A program made the translations under genes and the position numbers. Positions 7,942-14,943 of a stretch of DNA of 17,930 bases are shown in pieces. Where the stretch lies: the NCBI GenBank assembly GCA_964350435.1, contig CAYGJS010000036.1, forward strand, positions 1 to 17,930. The letters run 5' to 3'. The stretch is from TMED27 sp964350435. GTDB taxonomy: Bacteria; Pseudomonadota; Alphaproteobacteria; Micavibrionales; Micavibrionaceae. Each line of letters starts with the position of its first letter. Positions within the stretch are counted from its first letter, which is position 1. The notes below the pieces were generated by a model. It did not search any database and had not been told where the DNA came from. It worked only from the letters and a program-made list of their open reading frames with translations.

Positions 7942-8016
7942 TTGAAAATTTTCAAGAAACCTTAACCTTTTGCGCTTATTTTGGACTATAATAAACTTCG
8001 GACAGTTCTGTTCGGA
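7942..8016 (+). promoter_or_regulatory. Candidate kinase promoter with palindrome and direct repeat
   Basis: A consensus -10 box TATAAT lies at 7987-7992; the best -35 match is TTAACC at 7962-7967 with a long 19-base spacer. Upstream is a perfect 14-base palindrome TTGAAAATTTTCAA (7942-7955). Downstream, in the leader, TTCGGA occurs twice (7997-8002 and 8011-8016), around an imperfect ACAG-TT-CTGT. These are possible operator sites; no regulator can be named. Confidence 0.4.
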
Positions 8017-8049
8017 TGACTTCATTTTGCGCCTAAAGGCTGGGAAGCC

Positions 8050-10395
8050 ATGACTTTTTCTTTATTTGAATATGCATTGTTATGGTTTTTTATACTGCTG
8101 AGCGGGTTTTCTGTCGGCCTTTTTGCCGTTAAAGGTACACGTGATTTTGCTGCCTTTGCCTTTTATTTTGGGCTTCTCGCCGGTCTGGTTATGGCGATGA
8201 GCGGCGCATTGTCGTTTGAGGACGGCGGGGTTAAAAATTCAATTTTTTTAGTCCTGATCTCGATCAGCGGCTTGCTGGGAAGCTTTTGGTTTTTAAATGT
8301 CCAGCCCCATAATCAAAATACCCGGCTGAGTTATGGTGGAGCGTTGCTGACCTTACCGGTGATATTTTTTCTGCCTTTGCTTTTTGATAATGATTCAACA
8401 CTCATCAAATTTGGTTTTTTAGGTTTGAGTGTATTTAACGCCTTATTTTGCTTTATTTCTTCAAAAAAAGACCACATGTACAAGGCTTATATGGGCGGTG
8501 CCTGGGTTGTTGTCGGCATGGCTGCGTTGAATTTAAGCGCTGAAGGCGGCATGGCGCTTTTTTGGGGGGGGATGGTTTTACAAGGGACGGTCTTTGGCTT
8601 TGCGGCGTTCAAGAAAATCAGAAAGCTTCGAGAGGACACGATTGCAGAGGCTGAAAAGGAAAACCGGATGGCGCAGTCCTTGGCGCGGCTCAAGCAATCC
8701 AAGGAAACCGCGGATCAGGCGAGGTTGCTGCGGGTTATTGAGCGGGAACGAGAGCTTATGGGAGAATTACGGGAACGCGAGATGCTGCGGACGCAAGAAA
8801 TGCGCAAAGCCAAGGATATCGCGGATGAGGCAAACCGCTCGAAATCTGCGTTTTTGGCGGTGGTCAGCCATGAAATCCGCACGCCTATGAACGGCGTTAT
8901 GGGGATGCTGCGGCTTCTTAAAGATACCAATATGACGATGCAGCAAACCGAATATTTAAACGCGATGCAAAATTCCGGCGATACGATGCTGGCGCTGCTC
9001 AATGATATTTTGGATTTCGAGAAAATCGAGAGTGGCAATCTGGAGCTTGAGATGATCGATTTCGACATGCGCAAAATCGTGCGCGACGTTATCACTTTGA
9101 TGTCCGGCCATGCGGTTGAAAAAGGGCTGACGCTTAAGAGCAATATTCCGGAAGATTTTCCGCCTGTTCTTAAGGCCGATCCGACGCGGCTTCGTCAGGT
9201 TTTGCTGAATTTGGTTAATAATGCGATTAAATTCACCGCGCATGGTTCGGTCACAATTTATTTGAAATCTGATTATAACCCGGACCATGAATGTTACGAA
9301 ATTTATTGCGCTGTCGAGGATACAGGGATCGGAATATCGGAAGACGGCATAAAGGGGCTGTTTATGCCGTTTTCTCAAGCCGAAAAAAGTACAACACGCA
9401 AATATGGTGGGACGGGGTTGGGGCTTGCCATTTGTCGCAGGCTTGTCGCGGCGATGGGGGGCGAAATTCAGGTCAACAGCCTTGAGGGCAGCGGCTCTAC
9501 ATTTTACTTCACGGTCTTTATGAAAGAGGGGCAGGTTGCGTTTAATGAAAATGCGGGCGATATCTCTTTGCGGGGCGATTTTGAGTTCGAAATTGAGCCT
9601 ATGCGGATTTTGGTTGTGGAAGATAACGAAATGAACCGCCGGGTTATGAAAGGCTTTCTGGATAAAGATCATCACCAATTAATGTTGGTGGAGAGTGCAG
9701 AGGATGCGCTGCAAATCCTCGAAACATCCGACTTTGATCTGGTGATTACGGATATTAATTTGACGGGTATGGATGGTATGGACCTGACCAAAGTTTTGCG
9801 GGCCTCGGAAAAGGAGGCCCTTAGAACATTACCCGTCATTGCGGTTTCAGGGAATGTCAGTGTCGAGGATCGTGAGGCCTATCGGCGCGCCGGGTTTAAC
9901 GGTTTTGTTGCCAAACCTGTGAAGCCCGAAGACCTTAGATATGCTGTGCATAAATTGCAGCACAATGATTTGGATTGGCCGATAGAAGACCGTCACGACA
10001 TCGAGCGTTTGGATGATGAGGCACCGGCAATCCCAAAAGAAGCCCGTGTGCTTTTCAGTCCGGATATGCTGCAAGGGCTGATCGATAGCTTGCCGAAGGA
10101 TCAGTTTGAAGACTTGGTGAACAGTTTCCTTGATAAAACTGACGAGATTGTTGGTGTTTTGGTGGGGATGGAGGCCGAGGGGCAAGGACAGACAGAAGAC
10201 ATGCATGCACGGGCGCATGAACTTAAGGGCATGGCGGCGAATTTTGGGCTTGATGGCGTGGCGGATATCAGCGCGAAGATTGAAAAACTTGCGAAAGATC
10301 GGCAGTTCGACCAGGCCATGGAGATGATAAAAAAGCTTCCTGAAATGAATCAGGAAGCCCAAAAACAATTAACAAACTGGATTGAAAGCTATTGA
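8050..10395 (+). CDS. Tripartite hybrid sensor histidine kinase (HisKA-HATPase-REC-HPt)
   Basis: Membrane-bound sensor kinase of 781 residues. About seven hydrophobic segments fill residues 5-187, with no recognisable extracytoplasmic sensor domain, so the membrane part itself is probably the sensor. A charged coiled coil follows (about 188-262), then HisKA with phospho-acceptor H274 (AVVSHEIRTPMNGVMGML). The ATPase domain has the N box NLVNNAIKF (387-395), G1 DTGIGIS (424-430) and G2 GTGLGLAI (454-461). The receiver domain (about 518-637) has acidic residues in VVEDNEMNR, phospho-acceptor D568 (VITDINLTGMDGMD) and K622 (VAKPVKPEDL). The C-terminal HPt domain has H723 in RAHELKGMAANFG. This full His-Asp-His relay resembles ArcB/BarA/TorS architecture. 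No response regulator gene lies next to it, so its output is encoded elsewhere. The gene ends directly against ndk, and its last 70 bases encode the ndk terminator on the other strand. Confidence 0.93.
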   Translation: MTFSLFEYALLWFFILLSGFSVGLFAVKGTRDFAAFAFYFGLLAGLVMAMSGALSFEDGGVKNSIFLVLISISGLLGSFWFLNVQPHNQNTRLSYGGALLTLPVIFFLPLLFDNDSTLIKFGFLGLSVFNALFCFISSKKDHMYKAYMGGAWVVVGMAALNLSAEGGMALFWGGMVLQGTVFGFAAFKKIRKLREDTIAEAEKENRMAQSLARLKQSKETADQARLLRVIERERELMGELREREMLRTQEMRKAKDIADEANRSKSAFLAVVSHEIRTPMNGVMGMLRLLKDTNMTMQQTEYLNAMQNSGDTMLALLNDILDFEKIESGNLELEMIDFDMRKIVRDVITLMSGHAVEKGLTLKSNIPEDFPPVLKADPTRLRQVLLNLVNNAIKFTAHGSVTIYLKSDYNPDHECYEIYCAVEDTGIGISEDGIKGLFMPFSQAEKSTTRKYGGTGLGLAICRRLVAAMGGEIQVNSLEGSGSTFYFTVFMKEGQVAFNENAGDISLRGDFEFEIEPMRILVVEDNEMNRRVMKGFLDKDHHQLMLVESAEDALQILETSDFDLVITDINLTGMDGMDLTKVLRASEKEALRTLPVIAVSGNVSVEDREAYRRAGFNGFVAKPVKPEDLRYAVHKLQHNDLDWPIEDRHDIERLDDEAPAIPKEARVLFSPDMLQGLIDSLPKDQFEDLVNSFLDKTDEIVGVLVGMEAEGQGQTEDMHARAHELKGMAANFGLDGVADISAKIEKLAKDRQFDQAMEMIKKLPEMNQEAQKQLTNWIESY
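10329..10358 (-). terminator. Rho-independent terminator of ndk, inside the kinase gene
   Basis: On the minus strand a perfect 9-base stem (GCTTCCTGA, 6-base loop, TCAGGAAGC; plus-strand arms 10335-10343 and 10350-10358) is followed by six T residues (10334-10329). It lies about 40 bases past the ndk stop. On the plus strand the same bases encode KKLPEMNQEA of the kinase and lack a T run, so the signal is directional. Confidence 0.8.
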
Positions 10396-10818
10396 TTAGC
10401 CGACAATTTCTTCCGGTTTGAAGAAGTACGCAATCTCAATTTCCGCATTCTCAAGGCTGTCAGAACCGTGAACGGAATTCTCACCGATTGAAAGCGCGTA
10501 TTCTTTGCGGATTGTGCCCTCGGCGGCGTCTGCCGGGTTTGTCGCGCCCATGACTTCGCGATTTTTGGCAACGGCGTCATCGCCTTCGAGAACCTGCACA
10601 ACGACGGGTTCGGAGGACATGAATTCGGTGAGTTCACCAAAGAAAGGACGCTCAGAATGCACCGCATAGAAGCCTTTGGCTTGGTCAAGGGACATATGGA
10701 TGCGCTTTTGCGCGATGATGCGTAGGCCCGCAGCCTCAAGTTTGGCGTTGACTGCGCCCGTCAGGTTGCGGCGGGTGGCATCGGGTTTGATAATCGAAAA
10801 AGTGCGCTGTGTGGCCAT
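10396..10818 (-). CDS. ndk: Nucleoside diphosphate kinase
   Basis: Transfers the terminal phosphate of NTPs (mainly ATP) to NDPs through a phosphohistidine. 140 residues, the standard bacterial length. RTFSIIKPDATRRNLTGAV opens the fold, and IRKEYALSIGENSVHGSDS contains the catalytic H117 in the NSVHGSDS signature. AGAGGA lies nine bases upstream of the ATG. It is convergent with the kinase gene, with no bases between the stop codons, and divergent from the gene at 10931. Confidence 0.97.
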   Translation of the reverse strand: MATQRTFSIIKPDATRRNLTGAVNAKLEAAGLRIIAQKRIHMSLDQAKGFYAVHSERPFFGELTEFMSSEPVVVQVLEGDDAVAKNREVMGATNPADAAEGTIRKEYALSIGENSVHGSDSLENAEIEIAYFFKPEEIVG

Positions 10819-10847
10819 GGTGTTTCCTCTATATTGAATATGCCGCG

Positions 10848-10875
10848 TTTATAGCAGACGCCAATCAGATTTCAA
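10848..10875 (-). promoter_or_regulatory. Candidate ndk promoter
   Basis: On the minus strand, TTGAAA (10875-10870), a 16-base spacer and TATAAA (10853-10848) precede ndk and would give a leader of about 22 bases. The spacer contains the half-site GATTGGCG (CGCCAATC on the plus strand, 10859-10866). Confidence 0.5.
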
Positions 10876-10917
10876 CCTCTGATTTATTTTTCATATTGCA
10901 AAAAAATTGGATTGGCG
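10859..10917. repeat. 8-base inverted repeat shared by two divergent promoters
   Basis: CGCCAATC (10859-10866) and GATTGGCG (10910-10917) are perfect inverted copies 43 bases apart. Each sits inside the -35/-10 spacer of one of the two divergent promoters (ndk leftward, the RelA/SpoT-like gene rightward), at nearly equivalent positions. This fits a common regulator binding both promoters, but an 8-base pair could be chance. Confidence 0.45.
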
Positions 10918-10924
10918 ATATAAA
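10896..10924 (+). promoter_or_regulatory. Candidate leaderless promoter for the RelA/SpoT-like gene
   Basis: TTGCAA (10896-10901), an exact 17-base spacer and TATAAA (10919-10924). The A of the ATG at 10931 is the seventh base after the -10 box, where transcription would normally start. No Shine-Dalgarno sequence exists between the -10 box and the ATG, so a leaderless mRNA is the simplest reading. Confidence 0.55.
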
Positions 10925-10930
10925 TTGATT

Positions 10931-12031
10931 ATGGCTGGAAGAAGAAGAACACATAAAACCCATGAGATGTTGCGCGGAGATCATGTCACGCCGCTTCATC
11001 TTGATCAGTTGAGCACCTATATGGGCGTTGCGAGGCAAGACTGGCTGAGGGTTGATGCGCTTCGACAAAGTGAGCGCGCGCGCGACTTTTTTTCTCCTGC
11101 CGGGACGCGCGTCATTCAGAGCCCGCCGCGTCATGCGAAATATGAACCTGAAGAAATTCTGGCACAGCGCGAAAGTGCTGCAGACGGGCTATTAAGAATT
11201 GTGAAAGACTCTTTTCGTATTGCCAAAAAAAGCCGGTTGTTTGTGCCTGCGGATAGTGCCAACCTTATTCAAGGCATCTCCATAAAATCCGATACCAGCC
11301 TGCATAAAAAAGCCCGAGATGAATATGGCGATGACCCACATCCGTATTCACGGGTTGTCGATATGGTAAGGTGCACGATTTTGAGTGATACCCCTCAAGA
11401 CATTCAGATTCTTTCGGAGCATTTTAGACCCTGTGCCATGCCGACTGTTGTGCGGTTTAAAAACGATTTTGCGCGTGTCAATGCCGAGCGCGGAAATATC
11501 AGGCGGCTACATATCAATGTGCGCGTCCCCGATAGTGACGGGCATGTGGCAGAGATTTTCGTGTATTTTGGACCAGCGTATGAAAAATATGAGACTTCTC
11601 GACAAGCCTATGGGCATATGCGCACCGCCAGAGCCGCAGAAGAACGCGCGGTTTTACGCGGGCTCCACCATAAAGCCGTGGCTGCAGCCAGCAAGATTAA
11701 AGCTCAAGCAGCGCGCGCGCGTGTCGCCGCCAATGATTTGGCTGCGCTGGACGTCCGTGATCTGGTCGTTAATCCGCGATTTTTTTCGGTTAATGATTTT
11801 CCGGTGGTCGTCGTAGAATCCGCGTATGATAATATGTCTTTTGCGCTCGTGCCGAATCCGGCTTCCGGTTTTTGGGCAATTGATCAACGCTTTTTAAAAA
11901 TTATTGAGGACGATCTTGATGGTTTCAAAATTGACCGCATAACACCTTATGAGGTCTCCGTAAGGGCGCAAGCCTTAATTGAAAATACGGAGTTACGCCA
12001 GCAGCTCACGCCCCAACAAGAACCCGGCTAG
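10931..12031 (+). CDS. RelA/SpoT-like nucleotidyltransferase-fold protein, function unknown
   Basis: A 366-residue soluble protein with no signal peptide or membrane segment. The start is ATG at 10931 (MAGRRRTHKTHEM); an in-frame TTG at 10907 would overlap the promoter. Residues about 120-225 resemble the RelA/SpoT synthetase fold as found in stand-alone or effector-like proteins. SLHKKARDEYGD (123-134) is followed by SRVVDMVRCTILSD (140-153; D144 and R147 match the DxxR strand), VVRFKNDFARV (173-183, an RxKDRF-like motif), IRRLHINVRV (190-199) and GHVAEIFVYFGPAYEKYET (204-222; E208 in the EIQ-like position, then K/Y residues and AYGHMR). The tyrosine that stacks on nucleotide in NGYRSLH-type synthetases is replaced by I190, so ppGpp synthesis is doubtful. 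Residues 230-275 are alanine/arginine-rich helix, and 276-350 form a second, unrecognised domain. Divergent from ndk; its end is one base from that of alaS. Family assignment is by motif memory only. Confidence 0.55.
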   Translation: MAGRRRTHKTHEMLRGDHVTPLHLDQLSTYMGVARQDWLRVDALRQSERARDFFSPAGTRVIQSPPRHAKYEPEEILAQRESAADGLLRIVKDSFRIAKKSRLFVPADSANLIQGISIKSDTSLHKKARDEYGDDPHPYSRVVDMVRCTILSDTPQDIQILSEHFRPCAMPTVVRFKNDFARVNAERGNIRRLHINVRVPDSDGHVAEIFVYFGPAYEKYETSRQAYGHMRTARAAEERAVLRGLHHKAVAAASKIKAQAARARVAANDLAALDVRDLVVNPRFFSVNDFPVVVVESAYDNMSFALVPNPASGFWAIDQRFLKIIEDDLDGFKIDRITPYEVSVRAQALIENTELRQQLTPQQEPG

Positions 12032-12032
12032 T

Positions 12033-14843
12033 CTAACCCGCCAGCTTTGCCACGATCGCCGTGATGCCATCATTGGCCGCGTCCGCGTTCGGACCGCCGG
12101 CTTGCGCCATATCGGGGCGGCCACCGCCGCCCTGCCCGCCCAATGCGGCTGCGCCGATTTTCACCAGATCGACCGCGTTGATTTTGCCGATCAGATCATC
12201 CGTTACGCCGACAACGATGGAGGCTTTACCCGCATCGGTCGAGATGAGCGCGATTACGCCGGAGCCGAGGTTTTTCTTGAGGTCATCGGCCATGGGTTTG
12301 AGGTCTTTGGCGGGGAAGCCTTCAAGGACTTTGCCGATGAATTTCACGCCGCCAATGGTTTTGATCTCGTCTTCGGATGAGGCTGTTCCCTGGGCGCGGC
12401 GCAGATCAGCGATTTCTTTTTGCAGGCGCTTGTTGTCTTTCACAAGTCCCACTTGATCGGCTGGTGCAGCCGTATCGGTCAGGCCGCCCAGCGCGGTAAG
12501 TTCCTCTCTCAAAGTTTTGTTTTCTGCACTCAAGCGATCAAGTTCGGCTTGAGCGGCATCATGTTTGCTTTGCTCATACGCATCAACGCGAGTGCCTGTA
12601 ACGGCCTCAACGCGGCGCACGCCGGATGATAGCGCACCTTCAGATATAATCTTGAACTTGCCGATATCGCCTGTGTTGCGGGCGTGGGTTCCGCCGCACA
12701 GCTCGATCGAGAATTGCTTCCCTTTATTTTCTTGGCCGCCTTGTGTGCCCATCATGACCACGCGCACTTCATCGTCGTATTTCTCGCCAAACAGCGCCAT
12801 TGCGCCTGTGGCGCGGGCTTCGTCGATGCCCATGACGCGGGTTACAACATCTGTGTTGGCGGCGATTTGCTCGGCGACTATGGCTTCCACTTTGGCGATT
12901 TCCTCGGCGCTCATGCCTTTGGGATGCGAGATATCAAAGCGGGTGCGGTTTTCATCCTGCAAGCTTCCCTTCTGGCTCACATGTTCGCCGAGAACGCGGC
13001 GCAAGGCTTCGTGCAATAAATGCGTGGCGGAATGGTTGGCGCGAATGGCGCGTCTCCTATCCTGTTTAACATTCATTTGTAAAGCATCAGCACGCTTGAT
13101 CTCCCCCTGATTGCATTTTACATAATGCAAAAATAGGGAACCGACCTGCTTTCGTGTGTCCGTTACAACGCATTCATCGTTGTTTGGCGAATATAAAAAT
13201 CCAGTATCTCCAACCTGTCCGCCGCTCTCTGCGTAGAAAGGGGTTTGGTTGGTGATGATAATGCCGTGTTCGCCTTGATTAAGCTTGTCCACGCGCACCC
13301 ACAAATCCCTTCCCTCTTCTTGAGGGGGAAGGTTAGGATGGGGGTGTTCGGTGTTTATAAACTCAACACCCTCCCCCTTAACCCCTCCCTTGAGGGAGGG
13401 GGGATTGTCTTGTTTTTTCACAATCGCCAGCACTTTGCCTTCGGCTTGCTCGCTATCATAGCCCAAAAACTCCGTAGGGCCGAATTCCTCAAGAAGGTCA
13501 TACCAGAGTTTTTCATTCCCTGCGTCGCCTGTACCGCTCCATGCCGCTCTGGCTTTGGCTTTTTGCTCGGCCATGCAGGCATCAAAGGCTTGCGTATCGA
13601 CCTCGATATTTTTGGCGCGCAGAGCGTCCTGAGTGAGATCGAGCGGGAAGCCGAATGTATCGTAAAGTTTAAACGCCACATCGCCGGGGAATTTGGTGCC
13701 GCTCGCGACGTTGTCGGTTTCATCCTCCAGCATTTTCAAACCGCGCTCCAGCGTGATTTTGAAGCGCTCTTCCTCGGATTTCAGGGTTTCGGTAATCAGG
13801 GCGCTGGCGCGGCCCAATTCAGGATAGGCCTGCCCCATCTTATCCAGAAGCGTGGGGAAGAGTTTATACATCAAAGGCTCATCCGCGCCGAGCAAGTGGG
13901 CGTGGCGCATGCCGCGGCGCATGATCCGGCGCAGCACATAGCCGCGCCCTTCATTCGACGGCATTACGCCATCGGCCATCAAAAACGCGGCGCAGCGGAT
14001 ATGATCGGCAATCACGCGGTGGGATGCGCTCATATCACCATCGGGGCTTTGCTGCGTCAGGTCGGCGGAATGTTCAATCAGGGCGCGCATGATATCAATC
14101 GCGTAGTTATCGTTGCTGCCCATCAATGTGGCGGCGATGCGCTCCAGCCCCATGCCGGTATCGACGCTTTGCGCGGGCAGGTCGATGCGGGTTTCGGGGT
14201 CGATTTGTTCATATTGCATGAAAACGTTGTTCCAGATCTCGATGAAACGGTCGCCGTCTTCCTCGGCGCTTCCTGGCGGGCCGCCCCAGATATGATCGCC
14301 GTGATCATAAAAAATTTCGGTGCACGGGCCGCAGGGGCCGGTATCGCCCATGCGCCAGAAATTATCATCGGAATTGATGCGGATGATTTTAGAGTCGGTC
14401 AGGCCTGAGACTTTTTTCCAGATATCGGCGGCTTCCTCGTCGGTGGCGTGAACGGTGACGCAGAGTTTTTCCGGCGGCAGGGCGAAGTTTTTGGTGACGA
14501 GTTCCCACGCCATCGCGATGGCCTCTTCCTTGAAATAATCGCCGAAGGAGAAATTGCCGAGCATTTCGAAGAAGGTGTGGTGGCGGGCGGTGTAGCCGAC
14601 ATTATCGAGATCATTATGCTTGCCGCCTGCGCGCACGCATTTCTGGCTGGTGGTGGCGCGGGTATAGGGGCGTTTTTCCTTGCCGGTGAACACATCCTTG
14701 AACTGCACCATGCCTGAGTTAGCAAACATCAAGGTGGGGTCGTTTTGCGGCACGAGCGGGCTTGATTCGACGCGGGCGTGGCCTTGCTTTTCGAAGTAGC
14801 CTAAAAATTCATTGCGTATGTCATTGACTGTTTTCATCATCAT
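12033..14843 (-). CDS. alaS: Alanyl-tRNA synthetase with an in-frame repeat insertion
   Basis: Class II synthetase that charges tRNA with alanine and deacylates mischarged tRNA. About 936 residues against a usual ~875. Catalytic core: RHHTFFEMLGNFSFGDYFKEEAI, GDTGPCGPCTEIFYD and GRGYVLRRIMRRGMRH. Editing domain with zinc-type motifs: NHSATHLLHEALRRVLG and CGGTHARNTGDIG. C-terminal C-Ala domain: GGGGRPDMAQAGG. Residues 479-513 (DNPPSLKGG... to ...PHPNLPPQEEGRD) interrupt the linker between AIVKKQ and VDKLNQGEHGIIITNQTPFYAESGGQVGD, and are the translation of a palindromic repeat. The start is uncertain: the frame opens at 14909, but that part runs through a separate intergenic repeat. ATG at 14858, 14843 or 14837 (NEQMMMKTVNDIRNEFL) are all possible; 14843 is chosen as a compromise. 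Divergent from hisN. Confidence 0.95.
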   Translation of the reverse strand: MMMKTVNDIRNEFLGYFEKQGHARVESSPLVPQNDPTLMFANSGMVQFKDVFTGKEKRPYTRATTSQKCVRAGGKHNDLDNVGYTARHHTFFEMLGNFSFGDYFKEEAIAMAWELVTKNFALPPEKLCVTVHATDEEAADIWKKVSGLTDSKIIRINSDDNFWRMGDTGPCGPCTEIFYDHGDHIWGGPPGSAEEDGDRFIEIWNNVFMQYEQIDPETRIDLPAQSVDTGMGLERIAATLMGSNDNYAIDIMRALIEHSADLTQQSPDGDMSASHRVIADHIRCAAFLMADGVMPSNEGRGYVLRRIMRRGMRHAHLLGADEPLMYKLFPTLLDKMGQAYPELGRASALITETLKSEEERFKITLERGLKMLEDETDNVASGTKFPGDVAFKLYDTFGFPLDLTQDALRAKNIEVDTQAFDACMAEQKAKARAAWSGTGDAGNEKLWYDLLEEFGPTEFLGYDSEQAEGKVLAIVKKQDNPPSLKGGVKGEGVEFINTEHPHPNLPPQEEGRDLWVRVDKLNQGEHGIIITNQTPFYAESGGQVGDTGFLYSPNNDECVVTDTRKQVGSLFLHYVKCNQGEIKRADALQMNVKQDRRRAIRANHSATHLLHEALRRVLGEHVSQKGSLQDENRTRFDISHPKGMSAEEIAKVEAIVAEQIAANTDVVTRVMGIDEARATGAMALFGEKYDDEVRVVMMGTQGGQENKGKQFSIELCGGTHARNTGDIGKFKIISEGALSSGVRRVEAVTGTRVDAYEQSKHDAAQAELDRLSAENKTLREELTALGGLTDTAAPADQVGLVKDNKRLQKEIADLRRAQGTASSEDEIKTIGGVKFIGKVLEGFPAKDLKPMADDLKKNLGSGVIALISTDAGKASIVVGVTDDLIGKINAVDLVKIGAAALGGQGGGGRPDMAQAGGPNADAANDGITAIVAKLAG
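13308..13409. repeat. 102-base palindromic element inserted in frame in alaS
   Basis: Two GC-rich arms are inverted copies of each other: CCCTCTTCTTGAGGGGGAAGGTTAGGATGGGGGTGT-like on the left (from 13310), and ACACCCTCCCCCTTAACCCCTCCC-like on the right (to 13403). Each arm can also fold alone; the right one has a perfect 9-base stem (13382-13390 / 13393-13401). The centre is GGTGTT...AACACC around the palindrome GTTTATAAAC (13353-13362). The length is an exact multiple of three and contains no stop in the alaS frame. The arms match the element in aspS (5-51). Confidence 0.8.
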
Positions 14844-14853
14844 TTGCTCATTT

Positions 14854-14931
14854 GTCATCCTGAAGCGCTTGCGCTGATGGATCTTATGCGGATATTTTAG
14901 ATCCTTCAAGGCTAAAGCCTTTCAGGATGAC
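14854..14931. repeat. 78-base cloverleaf-like palindromic repeat between alaS and hisN
   Basis: An outer perfect 11-base stem (GTCATCCTGAA 14854-14864 / TTCAGGATGAC 14921-14931) encloses three smaller inverted pairs: AGCGC/GCGCT (14864-14868 / 14871-14875), GGATCT/AGATCC (14879-14884 / 14899-14904) and AAGGCT/AGCCTT (14908-14913 / 14916-14921). The result is a four-way junction in either strand, although the end bases of the outer stem overlap those of two inner stems. It resembles dispersed GTCATCCTGA...TCAGGATGAC repeats seen in proteobacterial intergenic regions. It carries no tRNA-like conserved bases. Each outer end supplies an AGGA close to the start of the flanking gene. Confidence 0.75.
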
Positions 14932-14943
14932 GGGAACGGAAAT

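Noticed and set aside
8956..9678. Minus-strand open frame opposite the kinase catalytic domains (240 codons)
   Set aside because: It is a shadow of the HisKA/HATPase coding region, with no ribosome-binding site or domain.
13308..13409. Intein or intron inside alaS
   Set aside because: The insert is far too short, has no splicing motifs, and is a palindromic repeat related to the one in aspS.
13245..14408. Long open frame on the plus strand opposite alaS (387 codons)
   Set aside because: It is antisense to conserved AlaRS motifs, has no recognisable domain, and its openness follows from codon bias in alaS.
14844..14909. Longer alaS start at 14909
   Set aside because: The added residues are translation of the intergenic repeat and have no counterpart in AlaRS, whose N-terminus normally begins near VNDIRNEFL.
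14854..14931. tRNA gene suggested by the cloverleaf-like folding
   Set aside because: The stem lengths, lack of a TTCGA-type loop and lack of D-loop bases do not fit a tRNA; the outer stem matches a dispersed-repeat style.
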